A DNA stretch of 64,000 bases, from assembly GCA_902826455.1 (NCBI GenBank), contig CADEEV010000016.1, forward strand, positions 29,300-93,299. Reading direction: 5' to 3'. The notes beneath the pieces were generated by a model. The model was not told the origin of the DNA. It did not search any database and saw only the letters and a list, made by a program, of their open reading frames with translations. Positions within the stretch are counted from its first letter, which is position 1. Each line of letters begins with the position of its first letter. Of the stretch, positions 37,176-44,165 are shown in pieces. This stretch comes from an uncultured Acidobacteriota bacterium (GTDB taxonomy: Bacteria > Acidobacteriota > Vicinamibacteria > Fen-336). Both the position numbers and the translations under genes were made by a program.

Positions 37176-37405
37176 GGGATCGGGCTCCTTCGAGCCGCCG
37201 CCTCACCGCGCTGGACGGCGCGCTCGCGCTGATCGCGATCCTGCTCGTCGTCCAGATGTGGCTGCTGAGCGCGAGCCTGGAGGCGTTCCTGGGCGGACAT
37301 CGCGAAGTGGCTTCGCCGGCGGCGGCCTTGTCGGGCCTCCTCTTCGTGGCGTGCCTGGCGCTCCTGCGCTTCATCGCGGCCATCGACAGGACCCGGCGTC
37401 CCTGA
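37172..37405 (+). CDS. Small two-helix membrane protein in the nitrate reductase operon
   Basis: A 77-residue protein with two hydrophobic stretches (LDGALALIAILLVVQMWLL, about 14-32, and ALSGLLFVACLALLRFIAA, about 52-70) and charged ends. GTG 37172 overlaps the Rieske stop by four bases (GTGA), so it belongs to the operon. I do not recognise the family with certainty; it may match a small DUF found near such Rieske genes. A role as an assembly or anchor subunit of the complex is a guess based on position. Confidence 0.7.
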   Translation: MRDRAPSSRRLTALDGALALIAILLVVQMWLLSASLEAFLGGHREVASPAAALSGLLFVACLALLRFIAAIDRTRRP

Positions 37406-37409
37406 CGGA

Positions 37410-37429
37410 CGCATGACGACCGTCATACC
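37410..37429. promoter_or_regulatory. Crp/Fnr-type palindrome, site 2 (CGCATGACGACCGTCATACC)
   Basis: The reverse complement matches site 1 (31561-31580) at 18 of 20 positions, with the same ATGAC-N4-GTCAT core. It lies five bases after the end of the nitrate reductase operon and 61 bases before the hemerythrin start at 37491. A class II transcription start would fall near 37461. A spurious ATG at 37413 lies inside it. Confidence 0.7.
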
Positions 37430-37477
37430 GGGGAGCCGAGCGGGGCGAGAGGATTCCTCGTCGGGGCGATCCCCGGC

Positions 37478-37484
37478 AAAGGAG
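37478..37484 (+). promoter_or_regulatory. Ribosome binding site (AAAGGAG) for the hemerythrin gene
   Basis: AAAGGAG lies six bases before ATG 37491. It decides this start over the in-frame ATG 37413, which is inside the palindrome and would add 26 low-complexity residues. Confidence 0.75.
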
Positions 37485-37490
37485 TCCGTC

Positions 37491-38195
37491 ATGAGCAGCC
37501 TCGCCGGCCTGTCGTCGCCCTGGACCGTGGACGTCCGGGGGTTGTCACGCTCGTGTCACGCGGAGGCCCTGTTCGAGGCCTTCGACAAGCTGCGCCCGGG
37601 GGACGCGATGATCGCGGTGACCGATCACGCGCCTCGCAAGCTGTTCCACCACCTCGAGGCGAACCACAAGGGCCAGTTTGAGTGGTCGCCCCTCGAGAGC
37701 GGACCCGCAACCTGGCGCACCGAGGTCACCCGGCGCGAAGCGGTGCCCGGCACGCTGCGTTCGATCCACGAGGCCCTGGAGTGGGATCACGATCGTCTCG
37801 ACGCGCGGCTCGAGGCCGCGTTCGGGGCCCGGGAACGCGAAGAGCTCGCCCGCGCGGGCGAGCTCTTCGCCGAGTTCGCCCTCGGCCTGCGCCGTCACAT
37901 CCGGTTCGAGGAAGAGCTGCTGTTCCCCGCCTTCGAGGCGCACACGGGCCAGCCGCCCCACACCGGGCCGACCGGCGTCATGCGGGCCGAGCACCGCGAG
38001 ATCGAGGCGCTGCTCGAGGCGCTCGCCGAGGCCGCGAGCCTGCCCGGTCAGGCCGCCGAGGTCCTGCGCGAGGATCTCGTCCGGATCCTCGGCTGGCACA
38101 ACCAGAAGGAAGAGGGCGTGCTGTATCCGCAGATCGACGAGAGCGTGGGCGACATCGAGAAGGACGCGCTGATCGGCCGCTTCCAGGCGAGCTGA
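37491..38195 (+). CDS. DUF2249 domain plus hemerythrin domain protein
   Basis: A 234-residue protein. Residues about 10-75 are a DUF2249 (SirA/TusA-like) domain: TVDVRGLSRSCHAEALFEAFDKL, GDAMIAVTDHAPRKLFHHLEAN. Residues about 95-230 form a hemerythrin-like helical bundle with the iron ligands in EWDHDRLDAR, RRHIRFEEELLFPAFE, MRAEHREIEAL and WHNQKEEGVLYP. Such proteins bind a di-iron centre and are tied to O2/NO sensing or repair of nitrosative damage in denitrifying bacteria. The Crp/Fnr palindrome upstream supports control together with the nitrate genes. The gene ends 16 bp before the tail of the convergent GH109-like gene. Confidence 0.85.
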   Translation: MSSLAGLSSPWTVDVRGLSRSCHAEALFEAFDKLRPGDAMIAVTDHAPRKLFHHLEANHKGQFEWSPLESGPATWRTEVTRREAVPGTLRSIHEALEWDHDRLDARLEAAFGAREREELARAGELFAEFALGLRRHIRFEEELLFPAFEAHTGQPPHTGPTGVMRAEHREIEALLEALAEAASLPGQAAEVLREDLVRILGWHNQKEEGVLYPQIDESVGDIEKDALIGRFQAS

Positions 38196-38211
38196 GCCGC
38201 GAGCCCGCCGT

Positions 38212-39561
38212 TCACGCCCGGGCGCCCTTCCAGCGGCCCCGGGTGAAGTCGGGGAACTTCACCGGGGCGCTCCCGGCCGCCACGGAGGCTTCCGAGAGAG
38301 GGCCGGGGGCGCTCCAGGCCACGGCGTCGTAGACGTCCATGTCCGGCGCGAGGCCGCGCCGCATGCAGTCGACCAGGCGCCAGCTCATCACGTAGTCCAT
38401 GCCGCCGTGGCCGCTCTTGTTCGCCGCCTTCTTGAGCTTCGTCCACAGCGGATCCTCGTAGCGCGACTGCCATTTCTTCAGGGACTGCCACTTGTGCGGG
38501 GGGCGCTCCCCGTCGAAGAAGATCCGCTGCGGGTAGCCCCGGAAGATGCCCTTCGTGCCGGCGATCAGGTTGATGCGGTCGTAGGGCCGCGGGTTCGTGA
38601 CGTTGTGCTGCAGGACGATGGTCCGGCCCAGGGCCGTCTTGATCAGGCTCGTGTTGACGTCGCCGCAGTCGTACTTCTCCTGCCAGCGCGGATCGCCGGC
38701 AGGCACCGTCGCCTTGCGGTGCGCGGTCAAGCCGGCCTCGGGCGAGCTCATGGAGACCATGTGGTCGAAGCGGTCGCCCGCGTGGATGCCGAGGTACCAC
38801 GCGACGGGACCGAGGCCATGGGTGGGGTAGAGGTTGCCGTTGCGTCCGACGTGCTCGGCCCGGCGCCACAGCCCCTCGGACTCGTTCTCGAAGACGATCC
38901 TGCGCAGGTCGTGGTCGTAGGCGCACTCGGCGTGGAGCAGCTCGCCCAGGAGGCCCGCCTGCACCATGCGGCGGACCAGCATCTCCTCGTAGCCGTAGTT
39001 GCAGTTCTCGAGCATCGTGCAGTGCCGGCGCGTGCGCTCGGAGACCTCGACCAGCTTCCAGCAGTCCTCGATCGTGAGGGCCGCGGGAATCTCCAGGGCC
39101 ACGTGCTTGCCCGCCTCCATGGCGGCGACGGCCATGGGGACGTGCCAGCGCCACGGGCTCGGGATGTACACGAGGTCGAGGTCGTCGCGGGCCACGAGCG
39201 CTTCGTAGTGGCGCTCGCCGTTCGTGTAGGCCTCGGGCCGCGGCGCCTTGCGCCTGAGGCACAGCGCCTGCGCCGACGCGGCGTGGGCCGGCACGACGTC
39301 GCAGACCGCACGCACCTCGACGTTCTCGATGCCGAGCAGGTCGCCCAGGTGATCGTGGCCGCGACGGCCGCAGCCCACGAGGCCGACGCGCACGCGATCG
39401 CGCGCCTGGTACGGGACGCCCATCATGCTCTCGGTGCGGAGCACGGGATCGGCTGGGGTGGCTCCCGCCTCGGCCGGGCGCAGGCCGCCGAGGCCCAGGC
39501 CGACGGCGGCGGTTCCGGCGGAACGGAGGAGACCTCGACGCGACATCCGCGGAGCGCTCAT
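38212..39561 (-). CDS. Gfo/Idh/MocA oxidoreductase, GH109-like (alpha-N-acetylgalactosaminidase type), exported
   Basis: A 449-residue NAD-dependent enzyme. The N-terminus SRRGLLRSAG followed by a hydrophobic stretch is a Tat signal, so it is exported folded with its cofactor. The NAD-binding VGLVGCGRRGHDH lies near residues 58-70. The block LENCNYGYEEMLVRRMVQAG, the GNLYPTHGLGPVA stretch and HGGMDYVMSWRL are what I recall for GH109 enzymes, which hydrolyse N-acetylgalactosaminides by NAD-dependent redox chemistry. The substrate here is inferred; other periplasmic sugar oxidoreductases of the family are possible. TACCAT on the minus strand (39575-39570) lies eight bases before the ATG. Confidence 0.82.
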   Translation of the reverse strand: MSAPRMSRRGLLRSAGTAAVGLGLGGLRPAEAGATPADPVLRTESMMGVPYQARDRVRVGLVGCGRRGHDHLGDLLGIENVEVRAVCDVVPAHAASAQALCLRRKAPRPEAYTNGERHYEALVARDDLDLVYIPSPWRWHVPMAVAAMEAGKHVALEIPAALTIEDCWKLVEVSERTRRHCTMLENCNYGYEEMLVRRMVQAGLLGELLHAECAYDHDLRRIVFENESEGLWRRAEHVGRNGNLYPTHGLGPVAWYLGIHAGDRFDHMVSMSSPEAGLTAHRKATVPAGDPRWQEKYDCGDVNTSLIKTALGRTIVLQHNVTNPRPYDRINLIAGTKGIFRGYPQRIFFDGERPPHKWQSLKKWQSRYEDPLWTKLKKAANKSGHGGMDYVMSWRLVDCMRRGLAPDMDVYDAVAWSAPGPLSEASVAAGSAPVKFPDFTRGRWKGARA

Positions 39562-39593
39562 GAGGCCGTATGGTAGGCTGCTTTCCTTTGCTC

Positions 39594-39600
39594 AAGGAGG
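39594..39600 (+). promoter_or_regulatory. Ribosome binding site (AAGGAGG) of the OsmC gene
   Basis: A perfect AAGGAGG lies nine bases before ATG 39610, among the strongest ribosome sites in the window. TAGGCT at 39574-39579 is a possible -10 box. The 48-bp region 39562-39609 serves both this gene and the divergent GH109-like gene. Confidence 0.6.
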
Positions 39601-39609
39601 CGAGACCCC

Positions 39610-40038
39610 ATGGCGATTCGCACGGCGAAGGCGGAGTGGACGGGGACGATCATGGAGGGCGCCGGCACCGTGGCGCTCGGCAGCGGCGCCTACAAGGGCG
39701 CCTACTCCTTCAAGTCGCGCTTCGAAGAGGGCGCCGGGACGAACCCGGAGGAGCTGATCGCGGCGGCCCACGCCGGCTGCTTCTCGATGGCGCTCTCGGG
39801 CGCCATCACCCGCGCGGGCTTCACGCCGAAGCGCATCGCGACCACGGCGAACGTCCAGCTCCTGAAGCAGGAGGCCGGCTTCGCGATCACGCAGATCGAG
39901 CTTCTGAACGAGTCCGAGGTTCCGGGCCTCGATGCCGCGAAGTTCCAGGAGCTGGCGGCGGGCGCCAAGGCGGGCTGCCCCGTGTCGAAGGCCCTGGCCG
40001 CGGTCGACATCAAGCTCAACGCGACCCTGAAGGGCTAG
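39610..40038 (+). CDS. OsmC-family peroxiredoxin
   Basis: A 142-residue protein of the OsmC subgroup, reducing organic hydroperoxides. The catalytic pair is C57 in AAHAGCFSMAL and C123 in AKAGCPVSKAL, the positions and contexts expected for OsmC/Ohr proteins; the second motif and the N-terminal TAKAEWTGTIMEGAGTV favour OsmC over Ohr. It is cytoplasmic and dimeric in known cases. It is a single-gene unit with its own strong ribosome site and ends 12 bases before the tail of a convergent unknown gene. Confidence 0.93.
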   Translation: MAIRTAKAEWTGTIMEGAGTVALGSGAYKGAYSFKSRFEEGAGTNPEELIAAAHAGCFSMALSGAITRAGFTPKRIATTANVQLLKQEAGFAITQIELLNESEVPGLDAAKFQELAAGAKAGCPVSKALAAVDIKLNATLKG

Positions 40039-40050
40039 TCCGCCGGCGCG

Positions 40051-41316
40051 TCAGTCCGCGGGCTTGAAGAGCAGCCCGTCGACGGCGCCCTCGACCACCC
40101 TGTAGCCCGAGGCCGCGAGGCCCGCCTTCGCGGCCTCGGTCGCCGTTCCCGAGAGGTGAACCTCGAGGGCTCTCGCGTCCATCTCCCGGCGTGCCCGCGC
40201 CGCGATGTCCCGCGACGACTCGGCGAGCCACTCCGTCCAGCGCAGGTAGTCGAAGGGGAGCAGCACGACCGCGCCCTTCTCGGTGCGGGCGACGACGGCC
40301 CGCGAGTCGACGAGGATCTCGGAGACCGGCCGCGTCGCGTCGAGCCCCTGGAGCAGCTCGACGCTCTCCACGAAGAACAGCGCGTCGCGCTCGTCCTCGG
40401 CGCCGCTCGCGACCGCGACGTAGTCGACGCTGCCCTTGACCTTCACGGCGTGCAGCGCCGCCACGAACCGGGTCTGGCTCGTGAGCGTGAAGTTCGGATT
40501 CGCGAAGAAGCGCCCGGCGTCGTCCTTCGAGACGCCGATCTCGGAGAGGCGCTGCTCGTTGATCTTGCGGACCTCTTCCGGGTCCTTGCCCCAGACGAGC
40601 CCGCCGACCGTCGCCGTCGTCGACACGATCATCGGCAGCGGCACCACGATCTTCGCGGAGATGCCGCCGGCCGCGTCGATCTTGCCGATGCTCACGAGGG
40701 CGTCGTGGAGCACCGCGTTCGTGGTGTAGGGATCGACGCCCAGCTTCTGGGCCCAGCGCCGCGCGGCGCCGTTGACCCCCAGGATGCTGAGGGCAGCGCC
40801 CCCGGCGGCGGCTCCGGTTCTCGCCGCGGTCGACTTCGGCTCGGCCTCTTCCTCTTTCTTGTCGGCCGTGGCCGACTGGACCGCGCGCTTGCTCACGCGG
40901 CCGAGGTTCACGCCGAGGCGCTTGATGCCGCTGCCGATGCCCTTCACCGTCGCCTCGGGATCCTTCACGGCCGACACGACGCCCTTGCCGATGTTCAGGA
41001 ACGCGCCGCCCGCGGCTTTCACGAACACCTCGGTCTTCGAGACCTCGTCGAGGCGCGCGAGCGCATCGACCTCGCTCAACCGCACGCGCAGCATCGTGCG
41101 TCCCTCGGCGTCGAAGTCGCCGTAGTTCGAGACGATGTGGAACCTGAGGTAGTAGTCCTCGGCGGGCACCGCCTCCGCCACCGTGTGGTACGGCCCCTTC
41201 ACGAACTCCGGCGCGAGGATCTTCGAGGCCTGGAACGACGTGGCCGTCTCGAAGCCGCCCGCCTGGGCGACCAGGGACAGGGAGACGGCGAGGGCCGGCA
41301 GCGTGGCGCGCTTCAT
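40051..41316 (-). CDS. Secreted protein of unknown function (421 aa)
   Basis: A 421-residue protein with a signal peptide (about 1-21, KRATLPALAVSLSLVAQAGG). I do not recognise a family. Visible features are a Gly/Ala-rich hydrophobic central part (TAARTGAAAGGAALSILGV), a short Lys/Glu-rich charged run at about 142-148 and a C-terminal region of alternating strands and helices with VLLPFDYLRWTEWL. The stretch DPYTTNAVLHDALVSIGKIDAAGG looks conserved in style. It is not coupled to the divergently facing ATP-grasp gene. TAGAGT on the minus strand ends nine bases before the ATG. No function is offered. Confidence 0.6.
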   Translation of the reverse strand: MKRATLPALAVSLSLVAQAGGFETATSFQASKILAPEFVKGPYHTVAEAVPAEDYYLRFHIVSNYGDFDAEGRTMLRVRLSEVDALARLDEVSKTEVFVKAAGGAFLNIGKGVVSAVKDPEATVKGIGSGIKRLGVNLGRVSKRAVQSATADKKEEEAEPKSTAARTGAAAGGAALSILGVNGAARRWAQKLGVDPYTTNAVLHDALVSIGKIDAAGGISAKIVVPLPMIVSTTATVGGLVWGKDPEEVRKINEQRLSEIGVSKDDAGRFFANPNFTLTSQTRFVAALHAVKVKGSVDYVAVASGAEDERDALFFVESVELLQGLDATRPVSEILVDSRAVVARTEKGAVVLLPFDYLRWTEWLAESSRDIAARARREMDARALEVHLSGTATEAAKAGLAASGYRVVEGAVDGLLFKPAD

Positions 41317-41391
41317 AGGACGAAGACTCTAACGCCCCCAGGAATGGCGATCCAGAGCCAGCCGCGCGCGGGCCCAGGCGCCGGTCGAGGT

Positions 41392-42738
41392 CTAGGAGCG
41401 CGGCTCGACGAGGAACGCCGGGACCTGGCCGCCGCCCGACGTGACGTTCGCGAGAGACGTGCCCGAAAGCCGCGTCAGGAAGCCTTCGACCTCGCCGCCG
41501 AACACGAACGGGTCGAGGTCCACGACGAGGTCGCGGAACGAGAGCTCGGGCGAGAGCTGCGGGAACGTCTGGCGCAACAGCTCGACCTTCTCCTGGACGA
41601 CGTAGGACGCGCCGAGAGCCGTGACGTAGGCCGCGTGCCACTCGGTGTCGGTCATCTCCCAGCCGATGAACACGCCCTTGCCGCCGTACTCGTCGTTGGG
41701 CTTCATGACGAGCCGCTCGCGGTTGTCGCGCACGAACGTCGCGAGGTCGATGCTCTGCCCGTCGCGCGTCGTCCGGCCCTCGAGGACGCGGCGCGTCCAG
41801 GGCACGTGGGCGCGGATCGCCTCGCGCTCCTCGGCCGTGAAGTGCGACTGCATGGCGTCGTCGGTGAGCACCGCGAAGATCGCCTTCTTGTGGATCGGCT
41901 TGCAGCGGAACGGGTTCATCATCACGAAGGCTCCGGCGCGGGCGGCCTTCAGCAGCGGCTGCAGCTCGTCGACCTTCTCGAGGAACTCGTTCACGAGAAG
42001 CCGCTTGTAGACGATGTCGATGACGCGTCCCTCGTGGCGCAGCTTGCCGCCCTCGAAGGTGAGGTGGCGCGGATCGCACACGAGGGAGGGGTAGCCCTTC
42101 GACTCGAAGAACTCCCGGAACATGTGGTGCTCGGTGCGGGTCGGGACCTCTTCGTAGTCGACCACCGCGATCGTCGGGTGGGGCTCCTTGCCGCCGGCTT
42201 CGCGATAGCAGTCGAGGAGCGTCTCGAGGACGCGGTCGCGGGCCCGGAAGCGCCGCAGCGCGTAGCGCTTCTGGAACTCCTTCACGATCGGCAGGTCGAG
42301 GAAGATGTCGGTCAGGACCTCGGCGTAGCCGATGCCGGCAGGGGTCTCGGCGTTGAGCTCGACGAACTGGTACTTGGAGGTCGTGAGGAACGAGTCGAGG
42401 CGCGCGGACGGCGAGGAGCGCCTGTAGCCCGAGTCGATCGCGACCAGCTCGCGCTCCTCGGGGGTGAGGTCGACGCGATCCCACAGCTCCTCGCCGAGCG
42501 TCGCCTCGACCTTCTCGATCGCCTTGAAGATGCCGCGGCACACGCCGCGGATGTGCTCGTAGGCCTGGGGCGACACGAGGTTGGGGCGGGGGAACGGGCA
42601 GAGCACGCGCCCGCCGAACGTGAGCTTCGACTCGCGCATGCGCTCGAGGAAGCGGCTCTCGATCTCCTCGCGCAGGCCGCGCTCGTCGCGCAGCAGGGCG
42701 TGGTAGTCGTCGATGGCGCGGGCGATGACTTCGTCCAT
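41392..42738 (-). CDS. Circularly permuted type 2 ATP-grasp protein
   Basis: A 448-residue protein resembling the circularly permuted ATP-grasp group related to glutathionylspermidine synthetase. VELNAETPAGIGYAEV near 128-143 is the metal-binding E.N block in its permuted place; VMKPNDEYGGKGVFIGW near 345 is the nucleotide-binding Lys plus glycine loop, and FVMMNPFRCKPIHKKAIFA is another family block. It probably forms an amide or peptide bond, but partners are not seen next to it. The gene starts 38 bp from the divergent isopropylmalate-synthase-type gene. The next gene downstream on this strand is the secreted unknown at 40051-41316, 75 bp away. Confidence 0.78.
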   Translation of the reverse strand: MDEVIARAIDDYHALLRDERGLREEIESRFLERMRESKLTFGGRVLCPFPRPNLVSPQAYEHIRGVCRGIFKAIEKVEATLGEELWDRVDLTPEERELVAIDSGYRRSSPSARLDSFLTTSKYQFVELNAETPAGIGYAEVLTDIFLDLPIVKEFQKRYALRRFRARDRVLETLLDCYREAGGKEPHPTIAVVDYEEVPTRTEHHMFREFFESKGYPSLVCDPRHLTFEGGKLRHEGRVIDIVYKRLLVNEFLEKVDELQPLLKAARAGAFVMMNPFRCKPIHKKAIFAVLTDDAMQSHFTAEEREAIRAHVPWTRRVLEGRTTRDGQSIDLATFVRDNRERLVMKPNDEYGGKGVFIGWEMTDTEWHAAYVTALGASYVVQEKVELLRQTFPQLSPELSFRDLVVDLDPFVFGGEVEGFLTRLSGTSLANVTSGGGQVPAFLVEPRS

Positions 42739-42743
42739 GAGGG

Positions 42744-42749
42744 ATTCTA
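42744..42749 (-). promoter_or_regulatory. -10 box (TAGAAT) of the ATP-grasp gene, predicted leaderless
   Basis: TAGAAT on the minus strand lies five bases before ATG 42738. It shares a 38-bp divergent region with the TATCAT box at 42765-42770. Confidence 0.55.
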
Positions 42750-42764
42750 CCCATCTTCCGGAGT

Positions 42765-42770
42765 TATCAT
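42765..42770 (+). promoter_or_regulatory. -10 box (TATCAT) of the isopropylmalate-synthase-type gene, predicted leaderless
   Basis: TATCAT lies exactly six bases (CCGGCC) before ATG 42777, so transcription should begin at the start codon. There is no Shine-Dalgarno sequence in a transcript starting there. Confidence 0.55.
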
Positions 42771-42776
42771 CCGGCC

Positions 42777-44165
42777 ATGGTCGAGCTGCGCGAGCCCCTC
42801 GATGAGCTGCTGCGGCAGCCCCACACCTTCACCGCGGGCACGACGTTTCCGCGCGCGAAGGAGATCCGGCTCTACGACACGACGCTGCGCGACGGCGAGC
42901 AGACGCCGGGCGTCGCCTTCTCGCCCGAGCAGAAGTACGAGCTCGCGTGCCTCTTGTCCGACGCCGGCCTGCACATGCTCGACGTGGGCTTCCCGTCGGC
43001 GGCGGCCTCGGAGCGGCGCTCCCTCGGCCTGATCCTCGAGGGCAAGCGGAGCGGCCGCCTGCGTCCCGACCTCGAGATCGTCGTGATGTGCCGCTCGAAC
43101 GCGAAGGACATCGACACCACCGTCGAGATCCTCGCCGACCTCGGGGCGAAGCCGAAGGACGTGTCCTTCTTCATCTTCACCTCCGGCTCCGACCTGCACC
43201 TCAAGTACAAGATCGGCAGGACGCTGCTCGCCCTCGAAGGTCGCAAGGCCGAGGAGTGGCTGGAGCTGCCGGTCTCGTTCTACCAGGAGGCGAACGTCCG
43301 GATGGCCGCCGGGGCGATCGCCCACGCCCGCAGCCGCGGCGTCGAGACGATCGAGTTCGGCGGCGAGGACGGCTCGCGGGCCGACGTCGACTACCTGATC
43401 CGCCTGGCCTCGGCCTGCTACGCCGCCGGGGGCTCGCGCTATGCGTTCCCCGACACGGTCGGCTACTTCGCCCCCGAGGGCGTCGACTTCTACATCCCGA
43501 AGCTCGTGGCCGCGTTCCCCGACAAGCCCCTCGTGGTCCACTTCCACAACGACTTCGGCCTCGGCGCCTACAACACCGTGCGCGCCCTGCACCACGGCGC
43601 CACGATCCCGACCTGCACCGTGAACGGCCTCGGCGAGCGCGCGGGCAACGCCCCGCTCCACACGACCGTGATGATCCTGAAGGAGCTCTACGGGATCACG
43701 ATTCCCGGCTTCCGCTACGACATGCTGTGGACGCTGCGGCGCAAGGTCGAGGAGCTGAGCGGCATCACCGTGGCCGCCACCGAGCCCGTGATCGGCCACA
43801 ACGTCTTCACCCACGAGACCGGCATCCACACGGCGGGCATCACGATCCACCCCGCCATCTACCAGGTGATCGAGCCCGACATGGTGGGCGGCGAGCTGCG
43901 CTTCCTGTTCGGCAAGCACTCCGGGGCCATGGCGATCGAGGCCGTGCTGCAGCGCCACAAGCCGGCCCTCGACGCGGAGAAGGTGGAGATCACGCCGCGC
44001 CTGGTGCAGCTCCTGCTGCAGCTCGTGAAGAGCGTCCGCGAGAAGAAGGCGTCGGCCGCCCTCGACCAGGGCGTCCGCGACTACTACGCCCGACTCGACC
44101 GGCTCGGCCTCACGGAAGAAGACCTCCTGGCCTACGCGGTCGTGCTGGGCCGCGAGCCGCGCTGA
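42777..44165 (+). CDS. 2-isopropylmalate/homocitrate/citramalate synthase family enzyme
   Basis: A 462-residue Claisen-condensing enzyme that joins acetyl-CoA to a 2-oxo acid. The N-terminal HMGL-type barrel begins with RLYDTTLRDGEQTPG (31-45), containing the metal-binding Asp and catalytic Arg. The HFHNDFGLGAYNTV block carries the HxH metal ligands, and GLGERAGNAP follows. The C-terminal part (VIGHNVFTHETGIHTAG) is the linker region of LeuA/HCS-like enzymes; a full leucine-regulatory domain is not obvious because the protein ends about 150 residues after the barrel. No other leucine, isoleucine or lysine genes are nearby, so the exact 2-oxo acid is open. Confidence 0.87.
   Translation: MVELREPLDELLRQPHTFTAGTTFPRAKEIRLYDTTLRDGEQTPGVAFSPEQKYELACLLSDAGLHMLDVGFPSAAASERRSLGLILEGKRSGRLRPDLEIVVMCRSNAKDIDTTVEILADLGAKPKDVSFFIFTSGSDLHLKYKIGRTLLALEGRKAEEWLELPVSFYQEANVRMAAGAIAHARSRGVETIEFGGEDGSRADVDYLIRLASACYAAGGSRYAFPDTVGYFAPEGVDFYIPKLVAAFPDKPLVVHFHNDFGLGAYNTVRALHHGATIPTCTVNGLGERAGNAPLHTTVMILKELYGITIPGFRYDMLWTLRRKVEELSGITVAATEPVIGHNVFTHETGIHTAGITIHPAIYQVIEPDMVGGELRFLFGKHSGAMAIEAVLQRHKPALDAEKVEITPRLVQLLLQLVKSVREKKASAALDQGVRDYYARLDRLGLTEEDLLAYAVVLGREPR

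Noticed and set aside
37413..37490. ATG at 37413 as start of the hemerythrin protein
   Set aside because: It lies inside the Crp/Fnr palindrome, has no ribosome site and adds low-complexity residues; ATG 37491 has AAAGGAG.
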